A stretch of 64,000 bases of DNA, taken from NCBI RefSeq assembly GCF_030056665.1, contig NZ_JASHIG010000017.1; one strand, given 5' to 3'. The notes under the pieces were generated by a model. That model had not been told where the DNA came from. It saw only the letters and a program-made list of their open reading frames with translations, and made no database searches. The DNA comes from Flectobacillus roseus (GTDB taxonomy: Bacteria; Bacteroidota; Bacteroidia; Cytophagales; Spirosomataceae). Positions 45,933 through 55,088 of the stretch are shown piece by piece. Position numbers and translations under genes: made by a program. How positions within the stretch are numbered: the stretch's first letter is position 1; each line of letters starts with the position of its first letter.

Positions 45933-46985
45933 TTATTCAAATCGTTTTTCTAAATACTCTAAAAATTTACGAAAGTCACCGCGAAATTGTTTTTCAAAAA
46001 TCTGCTCAAACTCATTTTGTTTTGAATGATAGGTTTTAAAGCTCACAAAATACGCATTGTTTGGTAAGTCTTCGTTTTTTAACTTGTTGGAAAGTAGTGG
46101 TTTATGTGATAGTTGTGCATAAAGACTATCTTCTTTTGCTACTATTTTTCTGATAAACGTATATTTCAAAGAATCCTTGTATGTTTTGGTGTATTCTGGT
46201 TTGAAAGTTTTGTATAAACTGTCCAGTGCAAGGGTAGATTTGTTGAGATGCGTCACCAAAATTTTGCGCCATTCTTTTCCACGAGCAAATTTTTGGTATT
46301 CCTCAGATTCGATGCCATATTTAGCTTTTAGGTATCTTTTAGCGCCATATTCTCCAATAAAATTGGCTAGGTTTTCGCTAGTTTCATGCTCGTTTTTGAC
46401 AAAAATAGTTCCATGCGTCATTTCATGAATAATAAGGCTAGCGAGTTTGCCTTCCGAATAAAATAGCATACTCGATAAAATAGGTTCGGGAAGCCAGCCC
46501 AGCGTCGAATAGGCGATACCTTGTCCCAAATCAGTATCATAACCTTTTTGTTTCCAGACTTTTAGCTCTTGAGTTGCCATGGTAGAATCAAAAAAACCTT
46601 TATAAGTAAAATTCCCAATAATAGGAAAATGAAACTCTACGGCCTCCATTTTGTAGGGCTCCGCTGCCGTGACGAGATATACCAGTGGTTTGCCATGCTG
46701 ATCGAATAGAGTTTGATACACGTCGGGATTATCTTTTAGGCCTAGCGAGTCGATGGCATATCTTTTGATTTCGCTGATCAGACGAATTCTTGCCTTGAGA
46801 GAATCAGGTACTTTAGGATCATGTAAAACTTCTGCAAGGGGGCGAGTATTAAATGCCACATTCAGACCACCTTTTGCTTGTGTATACAAGTAGACTGTCC
46901 AGTTACGTTGCCATAGCGCGATGCCTAGCAGTAAGCATAGAATTAATAAAAGCCAGTATCTTTTTTTATTGATTATTTTTGACAT
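45933..46985 (-). CDS. Membrane-anchored aminopeptidase-like protein (PF10023 type)
   Basis: The 350-residue protein has an N-terminal membrane anchor (WLLLILCLLLGIALW). The zinc motif is HEMTH in SLIIHEMTHGTIFVKNEHETSENLANFIGEYGAKRYL, with the downstream Glu in NEHETSENLANFIGE. The upstream AYSTLGWLPEPILSSMLFY also belongs to the 'putative aminopeptidase' family PF10023. The catalytic domain would be periplasmic. Its substrate is unknown. DUF3108 is the next gene downstream. Confidence 0.83.
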   Translation of the reverse strand: MSKIINKKRYWLLLILCLLLGIALWQRNWTVYLYTQAKGGLNVAFNTRPLAEVLHDPKVPDSLKARIRLISEIKRYAIDSLGLKDNPDVYQTLFDQHGKPLVYLVTAAEPYKMEAVEFHFPIIGNFTYKGFFDSTMATQELKVWKQKGYDTDLGQGIAYSTLGWLPEPILSSMLFYSEGKLASLIIHEMTHGTIFVKNEHETSENLANFIGEYGAKRYLKAKYGIESEEYQKFARGKEWRKILVTHLNKSTLALDSLYKTFKPEYTKTYKDSLKYTFIRKIVAKEDSLYAQLSHKPLLSNKLKNEDLPNNAYFVSFKTYHSKQNEFEQIFEKQFRGDFRKFLEYLEKRFE

Positions 46986-47581
46986 GATTACTTTGAATAA
47001 GAATTTAAAGTTACGAAGACCTATTACATATGTGCTAAGGTTTTATAAAATCAAACCAATAAATCTAGGTCTATCACAATGAAACAAATATTGGTTATAT
47101 CTCGGGTATTGACCCTCATGTAGCTTATTTTTCATTCCTATTTGTTAGTTTGATTAATATTGTATACTTTTTTTATTTTTGTATAAAAATAATAGACTTT
47201 TTGCTGAAAATATTTTCAAAAAGATTACTTTTTTTAGACTAAAGCTTGTAAATTCACATTCGAAAATCAAGCAAGTAAAGAATTTCAAGATGATATGATT
47301 GCTACAAGCTCTCTCGATAAAAAAGGAAAGAAGTAATAGCTCATTGAATTTTTTTGTGTAAATTTTGCCTCAATTCAATCTATAGATTTGATTTTGAAGC
47401 GTAAAAATTTGTAAGTCAAAGCAAGCTTATTTATTTTTCGAATCTGATAGTAAAATCATTTTTGTTACCTATTGTGTTTTTTGCGTAACAAGCCTAGAAT
47501 TATCTGATAAAATGCTTATCCTAGCTATTCTACAGTTAGTTCATTCAAACAAAGTCATTTTTTATCTTACATTTATACAAC
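46986..47581. other. Gene-free gap upstream of recA
   Basis: About 600 bp of AT-rich sequence hold no gene. The palindrome GAAAATATTTTC at 47206-47217, flanked by CTTTTTG / CAAAAAG, is the only structure seen. No SOS box or convincing promoter was identified. Confidence 0.45.
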
Positions 47582-48667
47582 ATGGCAAAGCAACAAGCTG
47601 AAGCAAGTAATCCTGCAGCAGAGAAACTCAAAGCCCTACAAACTACGCTTGAGCGTTTGGACAAGACTTACGGTAAAGGTACTGTAATGCGTTTGTCTGA
47701 CAGTAAAGTTATAGACGTTCCAGTGATTTCTACAGGCTCATTGGGCTTAGATTTGGCACTAGGTATCGGTGGTGTACCTCGTGGAAGAATCGTAGAAGTT
47801 TATGGTCCAGAATCTTCTGGTAAAACAACTTTAGCAATGCACTGTATTGCTGAGGCTCAAAAAGGAGGAGGTTTGGCCGCATTTGTTGATGCCGAACATG
47901 CCTTTGACCGTGCATATGCCGAAAAACTGGGTATTGACACTAGCCAACTGTTGATTTCTCAACCTGATAATGGTGAGCAAGCTCTCGAAATTGCAGAACA
48001 ATTGATTAGTTCAGGAGCTATCGACATTTGTGTAATTGACTCCGTAGCAGCCTTAGTACCAAAAGCTGAACTTGAAGGTGATATGGGTGATTCAAAAATG
48101 GGTCTTCAGGCTCGTTTGATGTCTCAAGCACTTCGTAAGTTAACAGGGGTAATTAATAAAACAGGCTGTTGCTGTATCTTTATCAACCAGCTTCGTGATA
48201 AGATTGGGGTGATGTTTGGTAACCCAGAAACAACAACGGGTGGTAATGCCTTGAAATTCTACGCTTCGGTACGTTTGGATATTCGTCGTATTGGACAAAT
48301 CAAAGAAGGTGCTGATAATATCATCGGTAACCGTACTAAAGTGAAGGTGGTAAAAAACAAATTGGCACCTCCATTCAAAGTAATTGAGTTTGATATCATG
48401 TATGGTGAAGGTATTTCAAAATCAGGAGAAGTACTCGACTTAGCTGTAGAACTTGATATTGTGAAAAAGTCTGGCTCATGGTTTAGCTACGACGGTAATC
48501 GTTTAGGACAAGGGCGTGATGCTGTAAAAGAGATGATTCGCGATAATCCTGAATTGTTGGATGAGCTTGAACGCAAAATTAAGGATAAAGTAAAAGGTGA
48601 TGATGGCGCATTGTTAGACCCAGAAGGTGGTGTAGCAGATGACGGCGAGTTAGATGAAAGCTTATAA
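47582..48667 (+). CDS. recA: Recombinase RecA
   Basis: The 361-residue protein has Walker A GPESSGKT (75-82), the region [46 protein letters not shown] and loop 2 [24 protein letters not shown]. The acidic C-terminal tail is typical. It forms filaments on single-stranded DNA for homologous recombination and in many bacteria triggers LexA cleavage. It is monocistronic with its own terminator. Confidence 0.98.
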   Translation: MAKQQAEASNPAAEKLKALQTTLERLDKTYGKGTVMRLSDSKVIDVPVISTGSLGLDLALGIGGVPRGRIVEVYGPESSGKTTLAMHCIAEAQKGGGLAAFVDAEHAFDRAYAEKLGIDTSQLLISQPDNGEQALEIAEQLISSGAIDICVIDSVAALVPKAELEGDMGDSKMGLQARLMSQALRKLTGVINKTGCCCIFINQLRDKIGVMFGNPETTTGGNALKFYASVRLDIRRIGQIKEGADNIIGNRTKVKVVKNKLAPPFKVIEFDIMYGEGISKSGEVLDLAVELDIVKKSGSWFSYDGNRLGQGRDAVKEMIRDNPELLDELERKIKDKVKGDDGALLDPEGGVADDGELDESL

Positions 48668-48687
48668 TCCTGTCTTTTATAAATGTG

Positions 48688-48719
48688 AAAAAGAGAATAC
48701 CGAAAGGTGTTCTCTTTTT
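48688..48719 (+). terminator. Terminator of recA
   Basis: AAAAAGAGAATACC pairs with GGTGTTCTCTTTTT (one G-U) around a GAAA tetraloop and leads into TTTATG. Confidence 0.9.
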
Positions 48720-48898
48720 TTATGAAAAATAAAAGCCTGTTTATTCTATACCTAAAAGCATCGATCGCCTATGCAATAATTGAAAAAATGAGTATTTTGA
48801 GGAAATTTTATTAAACAACCTAAACCGTTTGGAGTTTTATCCCCTTTTCAGATTGATTTCCTCTCAGCGGTGCGTCACAAACCTTAAACTTATTTGAA

Positions 48899-50578
48899 AT
48901 GTCGATACATAAGAATCGTCGTAAAGTAGAAGTCTGCCACAACTGTCATAACATGCTGAAGCCAGAAGATAATTTCTGCGCAAATTGTGGTCAAGAAAAC
49001 CATGATTTGAAGGTAGGAGTGGGGCAGCTATTGTATGATGTTTTTGAAGGATTTACCAATTTTGATACAAAGTTTTACAATACAGCCAAATCAATTTTTT
49101 CTCAACCAGGCAAAATTACCAAGGATTTTTTGGAAGGAAGAAGGGCACGGTATGTGCCTCCAATTCGTTTATACTTCATCGTATCTTTTGTGTTTTTTAT
49201 CGCTTTTGATGAGCTGGTTGAAATGGGTTTGAACTCTACCAATGACGTGGCAAGGGGAGTAATCGATGGATTGAAAGGGGATTCGAAACGTAAAGACAAA
49301 AGCGATGATGATGATCAAGAAAGTGACAAGAAAGAGAGTAAATCGATACAAAGTCAGGCGCTAAAAGCTATCATACAAAAGCGTGAAGAGAAAAGTAAGG
49401 AAATCGCTAACTTGAATATTGAGCTGGATTCGGCTAAAGCTAGAGAGGATACAAGTTTGCAACATACTTTAGAAAAGAAGATTGCTAAAGATGAGAAGCA
49501 ACTAAAAACGCTGGATAAACAAACTAAATTAGCTTCTCAAGCAAAAGGATTTATTGACTATGTATCTAATTTTGATATTTCGACTGATGAGATTTTGGAT
49601 GAAATGAATGTAGAAAGAGATGATACATTAAGGGCTATTATTGACTCTTTACCAGAGTATAAGCAACGTCCAGTATTAATTGAAATACAAAAGCAACTAG
49701 CTTTGGACTCGATACACACAGAAGCAATCACCGAACCCGCGGAGGATTTGAAGGCATATTTTACCGAAAGAATGGGGAAAAAAGGTAAGATAGAGTATAC
49801 TCTGATTTTACATTCTTTGAAGAATAACGTGAAAGTACCTGTATGGATTGAAGGGGTGAAGGTAATCACAAAGAGTAGTGATGGAAGTCTTCAAAATAGA
49901 ACGTATAAAAAGAGGTTGCTGAGTATGAGCAATGAAGATTTAGACAGTTTGATCATAAAAGAGGAGGGAAGTAAAAGCGCTTTTGCTTTTTTGAAAAGGG
50001 GATTACGTCGTAATGTAACCTATTATGAATTAGCGTTTGACGAAGATGCAGAAAAGGCCATTGGAGAAATGGTGCATTTTGGTGTAAACGTAATCTCTTT
50101 CATGATGTTTATATTGATGCCTTTGGTAGCGCTGATGCTTAAAATTAGTTACAGTAAACGTGTTCATAGTATACTCTGGTATCCGTTTAAATGGATATCT
50201 TACAGCTTCAGATTACTAAAGTATACTCTGACAGGAGGGTTTATGCGCCAAAAGCCTTTCCCTTCGATTCCTAAGCTTTTTGATGGTCAAACGAGGTTTT
50301 ATTACGAGCACTTGATTTTTTCCATACATATTCATTCAATTTTCATGCTAATGCTCATGATTTTTGTTGGACTAGGTTTATTGATTGGTCATTGGAATAT
50401 CGTATTAGGCTCGGCTATGATAGTATTTATGATATATTTTGCCATGTCACTCAAAGTTGTATATCGACAGTCATGGTTAAAAACCATTTGGAAATCTATG
50501 GTTTTGTTTTGTATGTACTGCTTTACGTTTACCATGGTACTAGGCATTACGGGCGCTATTAAATTTGCCTTGCAATAG
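48899..50578 (+). CDS. DUF3667 zinc-ribbon membrane protein
   Basis: The 559-residue protein begins with a zinc ribbon, CHNCHNMLKPEDNFCANCG, and then the DUF3667 hallmark (GQLLYDVFEGFTNFDTKFYNTAKSIFSQPGKITKDFLEGRRARYVPPIRLYF). A highly charged, coiled-coil-like insert of about 200 residues follows (KDKSDDDDQESDKKESK, IQKREEKSKEIANLNIELDSAK), and four C-terminal membrane helices. Function is unknown. Two zinc-knuckle Cys pairs are intact. The insert is longer than I expect for the family. It faces a convergent lysine-rich gene across module 3. Confidence 0.87.
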   Translation: MSIHKNRRKVEVCHNCHNMLKPEDNFCANCGQENHDLKVGVGQLLYDVFEGFTNFDTKFYNTAKSIFSQPGKITKDFLEGRRARYVPPIRLYFIVSFVFFIAFDELVEMGLNSTNDVARGVIDGLKGDSKRKDKSDDDDQESDKKESKSIQSQALKAIIQKREEKSKEIANLNIELDSAKAREDTSLQHTLEKKIAKDEKQLKTLDKQTKLASQAKGFIDYVSNFDISTDEILDEMNVERDDTLRAIIDSLPEYKQRPVLIEIQKQLALDSIHTEAITEPAEDLKAYFTERMGKKGKIEYTLILHSLKNNVKVPVWIEGVKVITKSSDGSLQNRTYKKRLLSMSNEDLDSLIIKEEGSKSAFAFLKRGLRRNVTYYELAFDEDAEKAIGEMVHFGVNVISFMMFILMPLVALMLKISYSKRVHSILWYPFKWISYSFRLLKYTLTGGFMRQKPFPSIPKLFDGQTRFYYEHLIFSIHIHSIFMLMLMIFVGLGLLIGHWNIVLGSAMIVFMIYFAMSLKVVYRQSWLKTIWKSMVLFCMYCFTFTMVLGITGAIKFALQ

Positions 50579-50663
50579 AAATTTGTGTGAATTACGATTA
50601 AGTAGATGAGTGATTATTCATGAATTTTGAGATGCTTTCTTAAAAATATAGTGATAGTTAACT

Positions 50664-50755
50664 AAAAAGGCGTTCGAAATGAGTTTTTCGAACGCCTTCT
50701 TTGATACTATACTTCAAAATGGTACCTATTTAGACGCAAACATTGCGTCTCTACA
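50664..50755. repeat. Convergent intergenic module 3: hairpin plus AGACGCAA palindrome
   Basis: The hairpin AAGGCGTTCGAAA / TTTCGAACGCCTT (50667-50698, 13-bp perfect stem) is followed 33 bp later by AGACGCAAACATTGCGTCT (50732-50750, 8-bp arms) and CTAC. The order and spacing match modules 1 and 2. Confidence 0.75.
50667..50698. terminator. Bidirectional terminator between DUF3667 and lysine-rich genes
   Basis: It has a 13-bp perfect stem around a 6-nt loop, with A-tracts upstream and CTTTGAT downstream. It lies in a convergent gap. Confidence 0.75.
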
Positions 50756-50806
50756 AGTGAAATTTGGGTTAATAATTGCTCAAACTCAAATAACCAAATG
50801 TGTTTA

Positions 50807-51283
50807 TTAGTTGTCTTTTTTGATATAAGACTTGTTACCGTTTGAGTTAATGTAATAACGACCACCTTTTGGACCTTCGTAGATGGTGCGACCTTTATCG
50901 TCTTTACCTACAACTTTATCATCACCAGCAGCAGCTTTCTCTGTTTTCTTGTCAACTTTTTTAGGCTCAGGTTTTACTGTTGGGTTTTTATCTTCCACTT
51001 TTTTAGCCTCTTTTTCTTTTTTCTTCGCGTCTTTATCTGCTTTCTTATCTTCTTTAGCAGCCTTGTCTTCTTTTACTTTTTTGTCTTCTTTTGGAGCTTT
51101 TTCTTCTTTAGCTTTCTTGTCTTTCTTATCAGCTTTGTCAGCTTTTTCCTCCTTATCTTTTTTGTCTTTCTTTTCTTTTTTCTCTTTTTTAGCGTCTTTA
51201 GTTTCGTCTTTTGGTTTTTGAGCATTTGCGTCCCAAACTAATACATTGGCCATCAAAAGGGCAAGGGCAAGTAACTTCTTCAT
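50807..51283 (-). CDS. Secreted lysine-rich protein with C-terminal PBCV-specific basic adaptor-like domain
   Basis: The 158-residue protein has a signal peptide (LLALALLMANVLVWDANAQ). About 85 residues of low-complexity K/D/E/A sequence follow (KKEKKEKKDKKDKEEKADKA-type repeats). The protein ends with DDKGRTIYEGPKGGRYYINS and NGNKSYIKKDN. This terminal pattern, GPxGGrYYINsnGnKsYI, is that of the short 'basic adaptor' repeats seen in chlorovirus and bacterial proteins. The charged tract is probably disordered; extracellular or periplasmic binding to polyanions is a guess. Confidence 0.75.
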   Translation of the reverse strand: MKKLLALALLMANVLVWDANAQKPKDETKDAKKEKKEKKDKKDKEEKADKADKKDKKAKEEKAPKEDKKVKEDKAAKEDKKADKDAKKKEKEAKKVEDKNPTVKPEPKKVDKKTEKAAAGDDKVVGKDDKGRTIYEGPKGGRYYINSNGNKSYIKKDN

Positions 51284-51610
51284 TTTTTTACGATTGTTGA
51301 AATGGTTAAAATTGGTTTTTGAAAAGCACGTCTATAGTGACTAGACCGTATTTCTGCTCAATATAGCAAAATTTTCTATTCCGACTATATATACGAATTA
51401 AGTCACTTTAAATTGAGGGATAATTCAAAAATATTTTTGCTGAAACGGTATTCGTTTTGTTAAAAATTCAGGATGTTTTTTGACAAAAATAAAGTGTTAT
51501 TAAAGCATATTTTTGTTGTACTAAACCTTGAATTTTTGAGCTATGATTCAAATATCATTGAATTCCTACATTATCATAACTACCTTTGCGCTCATTTCGA
51601 GGCGTAATTT
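51284..51610. other. Divergent gap between lysine-rich gene and metal locus
   Basis: The 327-bp gap has no gene. The right end holds the clear promoter 51557-51588 driving the metal locus. Confidence 0.6.
51557..51588 (+). promoter_or_regulatory. Promoter of the metal locus
   Basis: ATTG (51557-51560), a 20-nt spacer and TACCTTTG (51581-51588) give an excellent match to the Bacteroidota -33/-7 consensus. The start codon of the first small gene is at 51611, so the leader is short, about 17 nt. Confidence 0.75.
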
Positions 51611-51997
51611 ATGGCATTTGAGTATAATTATAGGGCGTTGTTTTTGTTCATCATTCTGATTGTTAGGATGTTGTCGTCTCCCTTGGTATATCTTGATTAC
51701 AGCTTAAGAAAAGATTACATCGCCAAAAACCTTTGTCAAAACCGCAATCGTCCAAGTATGCATTGTAATGGGAAGTGCTATCTTTCTAAGCAATTGGCAA
51801 AAGCCGCAGAGCAAAAAGAGGCTCAGCAGAAAAATACGATTGTTAGCTCAATCATAGATTTATATTGCCAAATCGGAAAGCTTGCAAGTATTCCAAAATT
51901 CGAATTATTTCTCTACGAAATACCTAATCATTTTTTCTTACCTATATTTCATTTACAAAGCTTCTTTTCAAAAGTCTTCAAACCGCCCATTTATTGA
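51611..51997 (+). CDS. Small Cys/His-motif membrane-anchored protein, paralogue 1
   Basis: The 128-residue protein has a single N-terminal hydrophobic helix (LFLFIILIVRMLSSPLVYL). It contains the block YIAKNLCQNRNRPSMHCNGK, with C42, then H51-C52 and C56 spaced C-x8-HC-x3-C, and a Lys/Gln-rich helix (AKAAEQKEAQQKN). The end is aromatic with FKPP. Two paralogues (54530 and 58073) keep the same Cys/His spacing and the same F-x-PP end. I know no named family for it. The motif suggests metal or redox chemistry outside the cytosol. It is the first gene of the locus, directly upstream of a TonB receptor. Confidence 0.8.
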   Translation: MAFEYNYRALFLFIILIVRMLSSPLVYLDYSLRKDYIAKNLCQNRNRPSMHCNGKCYLSKQLAKAAEQKEAQQKNTIVSSIIDLYCQIGKLASIPKFELFLYEIPNHFFLPIFHLQSFFSKVFKPPIY

Positions 51998-52186
51998 GGT
52001 ATTACTTCGTTGTACAAAAGTTTGAGCTATGGTGTATTATGTCAAAATACGCCTGTAGCACCATGTTGCTATATCCATAGCTTTGAAAAATTACACTCTA
52101 TGGTTTCTGTTTTTACAGAAGCTGATTCGCTGTTTCTCATAATAAATGCTAGGTTGATCCTATCTAATATCCCAAATTATAATCTC

Positions 52187-54376
52187 ATGAAAAAAGTACT
52201 TTTTTCCATTCTATTTATAGGTAATTATGTTGCTTCTCAAGCACAAGAAAAAGATTCTACTATTCTTAAAAACACAGATTTACAGGAAGTGATTATTCGA
52301 GGAGTGAATAACTCAGCAGATGTGTCGAGTGAATATACTTCAAGAATACCTTTGAAAAATTTGGAGAACCCACAGGTTACGCATTCTGTCAATAGCAAAT
52401 TGATTTTGAATCGTAATTATTTTGTTCAATACAACATGCTTTCGAATGTAACAGGAGTATCGCCGAGTTGGGCGGGTGTTTCGCCTTATTATACGGTGAG
52501 AGGATTTCGTACTCGTTCTAATTTCAGAAATGGTATATTAGGATATGTAGCTTCTGATATAGACCCCGTCAATATAGCTCAGTTGGACGTGATAAAAGGA
52601 CCAAGTGGCACTTTGTTTGGTAGTTCGATGACCGTTTTTGGTGGTGTAATCAACCGAGTTACAGTAAAGCCACAAGACGATAATTTTACGAGTATTACCT
52701 TAGCAGGAGGTAATAATAATTTTCAACGGGCTACTTTTGACGTGAATGCAAAGCTAGACACTGAATCAAAAGGCTTGATGCGCATAACTGGTGCGTATAC
52801 CAACAAAGAAAGTTTTCAAGACCAAGGAGTTTATCAGAACCTGTTTTTAGCACCGAGTTTTACTTATAAGGTATCCGATAAGTTAAGAATTGATGCTGAA
52901 GCAGAAATTTTGAGAAGAGTTTCAACAAATAATTTGCTGTTGACACCCATGAACCCACTCAAAAGTGGCGTGTTGACTTATGCCGAAAGCCCAAGTGGCT
53001 TGAATTTGGATTATTTTAAATCTTATACTGACAATAGTGTTTTGTATAAAACTACCGCTATTAACTTTTACGGAAAAATTAGCTATATTCTGTCAAATCA
53101 ATGGAAATCGGAAACAAATCTGATGACTTCAAATAGCGAGTCTTATGGTAATTATCAGACGATGGTTATGACTAATAATAATGCCTCGATTGTGCGTAGA
53201 ATTGTCAATTATGCACCAGAGACTATTATCAATCAGCAAGTTCAACAAAACTTTATTGGAGATTTGACAACTGGTTCAGTGCGACACAGAGTATTATTAG
53301 GCGCTGATTATTATCGATATGTTTACGGAACAACTGCCAATGGGTTGGATGGTTCAAAGGCTAATGCTGCTAATGGTGTGGCACGACCAACTTTTGATAC
53401 TGTGGCGGTGGCAGGGAAAAGTATCAACGCTGGCCTACTCAATGAGTCAGAAATCAATAGCAGATTGTTAGGGAGAGTACCCGCCATTACAAAAACTACC
53501 CTGACGACTTATTCGTTATATGCCTCAGATGTGATTAATCCTACCAAGAACCTAACGTTGATGTTAAGTGCCAGAGTAGATTTCTTACAAAATTCGGGTA
53601 CTTATAATAAAACAACAGATGTTTGGACAGGAGCCTATAACCAGACTGCCTTTTCTCCAAAAGTTGGTTTGACTTATCAGCTATTACCTGAACAACTGGC
53701 ATTTTTTGCTAGTTATATGAACGGTTTCCAAAATGTGGCGCCTGTAAGTCAGGTAGATGGAACAGTGGCAAATTTTAAACCCCAATACGGTAATCAGTTT
53801 GAAACAGGGTTTAAATATTCACAGGAGAAACATTTATTAGATGCCAGTTTAAGCTTATATGATATAAGAATCAGTAATACTGTAAGAGCCAATCCTGAGA
53901 ATGTATCAATGTTTATTCAAAATGGAGCGCAATATAGCCGTGGAGCAGAATTGGATTTACAAAGTCGTCCAATAGAAGGCTTGTATTTTCATGCTGGACT
54001 TGCTTACAACGATAGCAAACTTACAGCTTCTGATGCTAACACAGAAGGTTTGAGACCCGTAAACTCAGGACCTGCTTGGATGAGCAATTGGTATGCGAAT
54101 TATACCTTTATGAAGGGTTCTTTAAAAGGGTTTTCATTAGGTTTTGGAGGTAATTACTACGGAAAGGATAATATTATTAATACTAAATCAGCAGGAACAT
54201 TTGCTACAGATGCCTACACATTGTTCAATGTAGTACTGAGTTATTCTCAAAAAGCATATACTTTATCGCTGAGTGGAGATAATATTTTCGACACACAATA
54301 TTACTATGGCGGTCGTGGATTTATCACGCCTGGCAATTTGCGTCAGGTGATAGTTTCTTTAAAATTGAATTTATAG
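52187..54376 (+). CDS. TonB-dependent receptor, siderophore/metallophore type
   Basis: From the ATG at 52187 (KKVLFSILFIGNYVASQAQ signal peptide) the protein has 729 residues. A further 59 codons upstream are in frame but lack protein-like features. It has no carboxypeptidase-regulatory domain. The plug starts at LQEVIIRGVNNSADV and contains YYTVRGFRTRSNFRNGI, IAQLDVIKGPSGTLFG and VFGGVINRVTVKPQ. The barrel ends GNLRQVIVSLKLNL. The RGFxxR and IKGPSGTLFG motifs are of the FpvA/FecA-like siderophore receptor group, to which MbnT-type methanobactin receptors also belong. The ligand is unknown. Confidence 0.92.
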   Translation: MKKVLFSILFIGNYVASQAQEKDSTILKNTDLQEVIIRGVNNSADVSSEYTSRIPLKNLENPQVTHSVNSKLILNRNYFVQYNMLSNVTGVSPSWAGVSPYYTVRGFRTRSNFRNGILGYVASDIDPVNIAQLDVIKGPSGTLFGSSMTVFGGVINRVTVKPQDDNFTSITLAGGNNNFQRATFDVNAKLDTESKGLMRITGAYTNKESFQDQGVYQNLFLAPSFTYKVSDKLRIDAEAEILRRVSTNNLLLTPMNPLKSGVLTYAESPSGLNLDYFKSYTDNSVLYKTTAINFYGKISYILSNQWKSETNLMTSNSESYGNYQTMVMTNNNASIVRRIVNYAPETIINQQVQQNFIGDLTTGSVRHRVLLGADYYRYVYGTTANGLDGSKANAANGVARPTFDTVAVAGKSINAGLLNESEINSRLLGRVPAITKTTLTTYSLYASDVINPTKNLTLMLSARVDFLQNSGTYNKTTDVWTGAYNQTAFSPKVGLTYQLLPEQLAFFASYMNGFQNVAPVSQVDGTVANFKPQYGNQFETGFKYSQEKHLLDASLSLYDIRISNTVRANPENVSMFIQNGAQYSRGAELDLQSRPIEGLYFHAGLAYNDSKLTASDANTEGLRPVNSGPAWMSNWYANYTFMKGSLKGFSLGFGGNYYGKDNIINTKSAGTFATDAYTLFNVVLSYSQKAYTLSLSGDNIFDTQYYYGGRGFITPGNLRQVIVSLKLNL

Positions 54377-54517
54377 AAAATCATAGTACCTTATTATTTC
54401 AGACAATAAGAGCAAAGTTTTGAGGAAATATTTCTTTTATAAATTTACCCTTATTGTCTGATTTCTTCAAAAAATAATAATCTTTGGTATTTATAGAAGA
54501 AACTGACAACGCTACTT

Positions 54518-54525
54518 TATCTTTG
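54518..54525 (+). promoter_or_regulatory. Possible -7 element giving a leaderless transcript
   Basis: TATCTTTG lies only 5 nt before the ATG of the next small gene (54530). Given the usual position of this box, transcription would start at or next to the A of the ATG. No good -33 TTG is at the right distance. Confidence 0.4.
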
Positions 54526-54529
54526 TAAA

Positions 54530-54913
54530 ATGGTAACAAAATACATATCACTCCTGCTAATTATCTTACTGAATGTACCAACATTTAGTAAATGGAGTGT
54601 TGTTATTTATTACCAAGTTAATAAAAGTTCAATTGCTAAGGAGCTCTGTATTAATCGCAATAGACCACAATTACACTGTGATGGAAAGTGTTTTTTAGCA
54701 AAAAAATTAAAAGCTGCTGACGAGCGAGAGCAAAAATCTACCTCAGATAAGCTTGAAAAAATGCAAGAAATAACCTTGTTTTTCCAGAAAATAGAAGCTG
54801 GAATAACAGGTGACAGTAGAGTATTTCGAAACCTTATTTCTATCAACTATTTTTATATCGAACCTTTCTTAAGTGCTCGTGCTTCGAGCATCTTTCATCC
54901 TCCCCAATTTTAA
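54530..54913 (+). CDS. Small Cys/His-motif membrane-anchored protein, paralogue 2
   Basis: The 127-residue paralogue of the protein at 51611 has an N-terminal helix (YISLLLIILLNVPTFSKWSVV). Its motif is IAKELCINRNRPQLHCDGKC, with C40, H49-C50 and C54. A charged helix (KKLKAADEREQKSTSDKLEK) follows, and the C-terminus is FHPPQF. The Cys/His spacing is identical in all three copies. It precedes the DinB/MbnP/MbnH-like cluster by 175 bp and may have its own promoter. Confidence 0.8.
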   Translation: MVTKYISLLLIILLNVPTFSKWSVVIYYQVNKSSIAKELCINRNRPQLHCDGKCFLAKKLKAADEREQKSTSDKLEKMQEITLFFQKIEAGITGDSRVFRNLISINYFYIEPFLSARASSIFHPPQF

Positions 54914-55088
54914 ATCAAGGATTGCGGTAACGTAACATCGACCATCTAAAGTGGTTATTATACACCTGTGGACATAGGTAATGCTATTGTCTATTTGGTA
55001 TATTTTCTTAGTGGCTATTTACTTAGTAGCCATGGAGAGGGTATATCCTGATGGTGCTATTTCTTAATATTCAATTCATTAACAAATT

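Noticed and set aside
47197..47223. Nested palindrome CTTTTTG-GAAAATATTTTC-CAAAAAG upstream of recA as an SOS operator
   Set aside because: It is a low-complexity A/T palindrome without the spaced half-sites of known LexA boxes.
50883..51221. A 112-codon Ser/Phe-rich ORF on the plus strand opposite the lysine-rich gene
   Set aside because: It is the complement of AAG/AAA/GAA-rich codons; the minus-strand reading has a signal peptide and a recognisable C-terminal domain.
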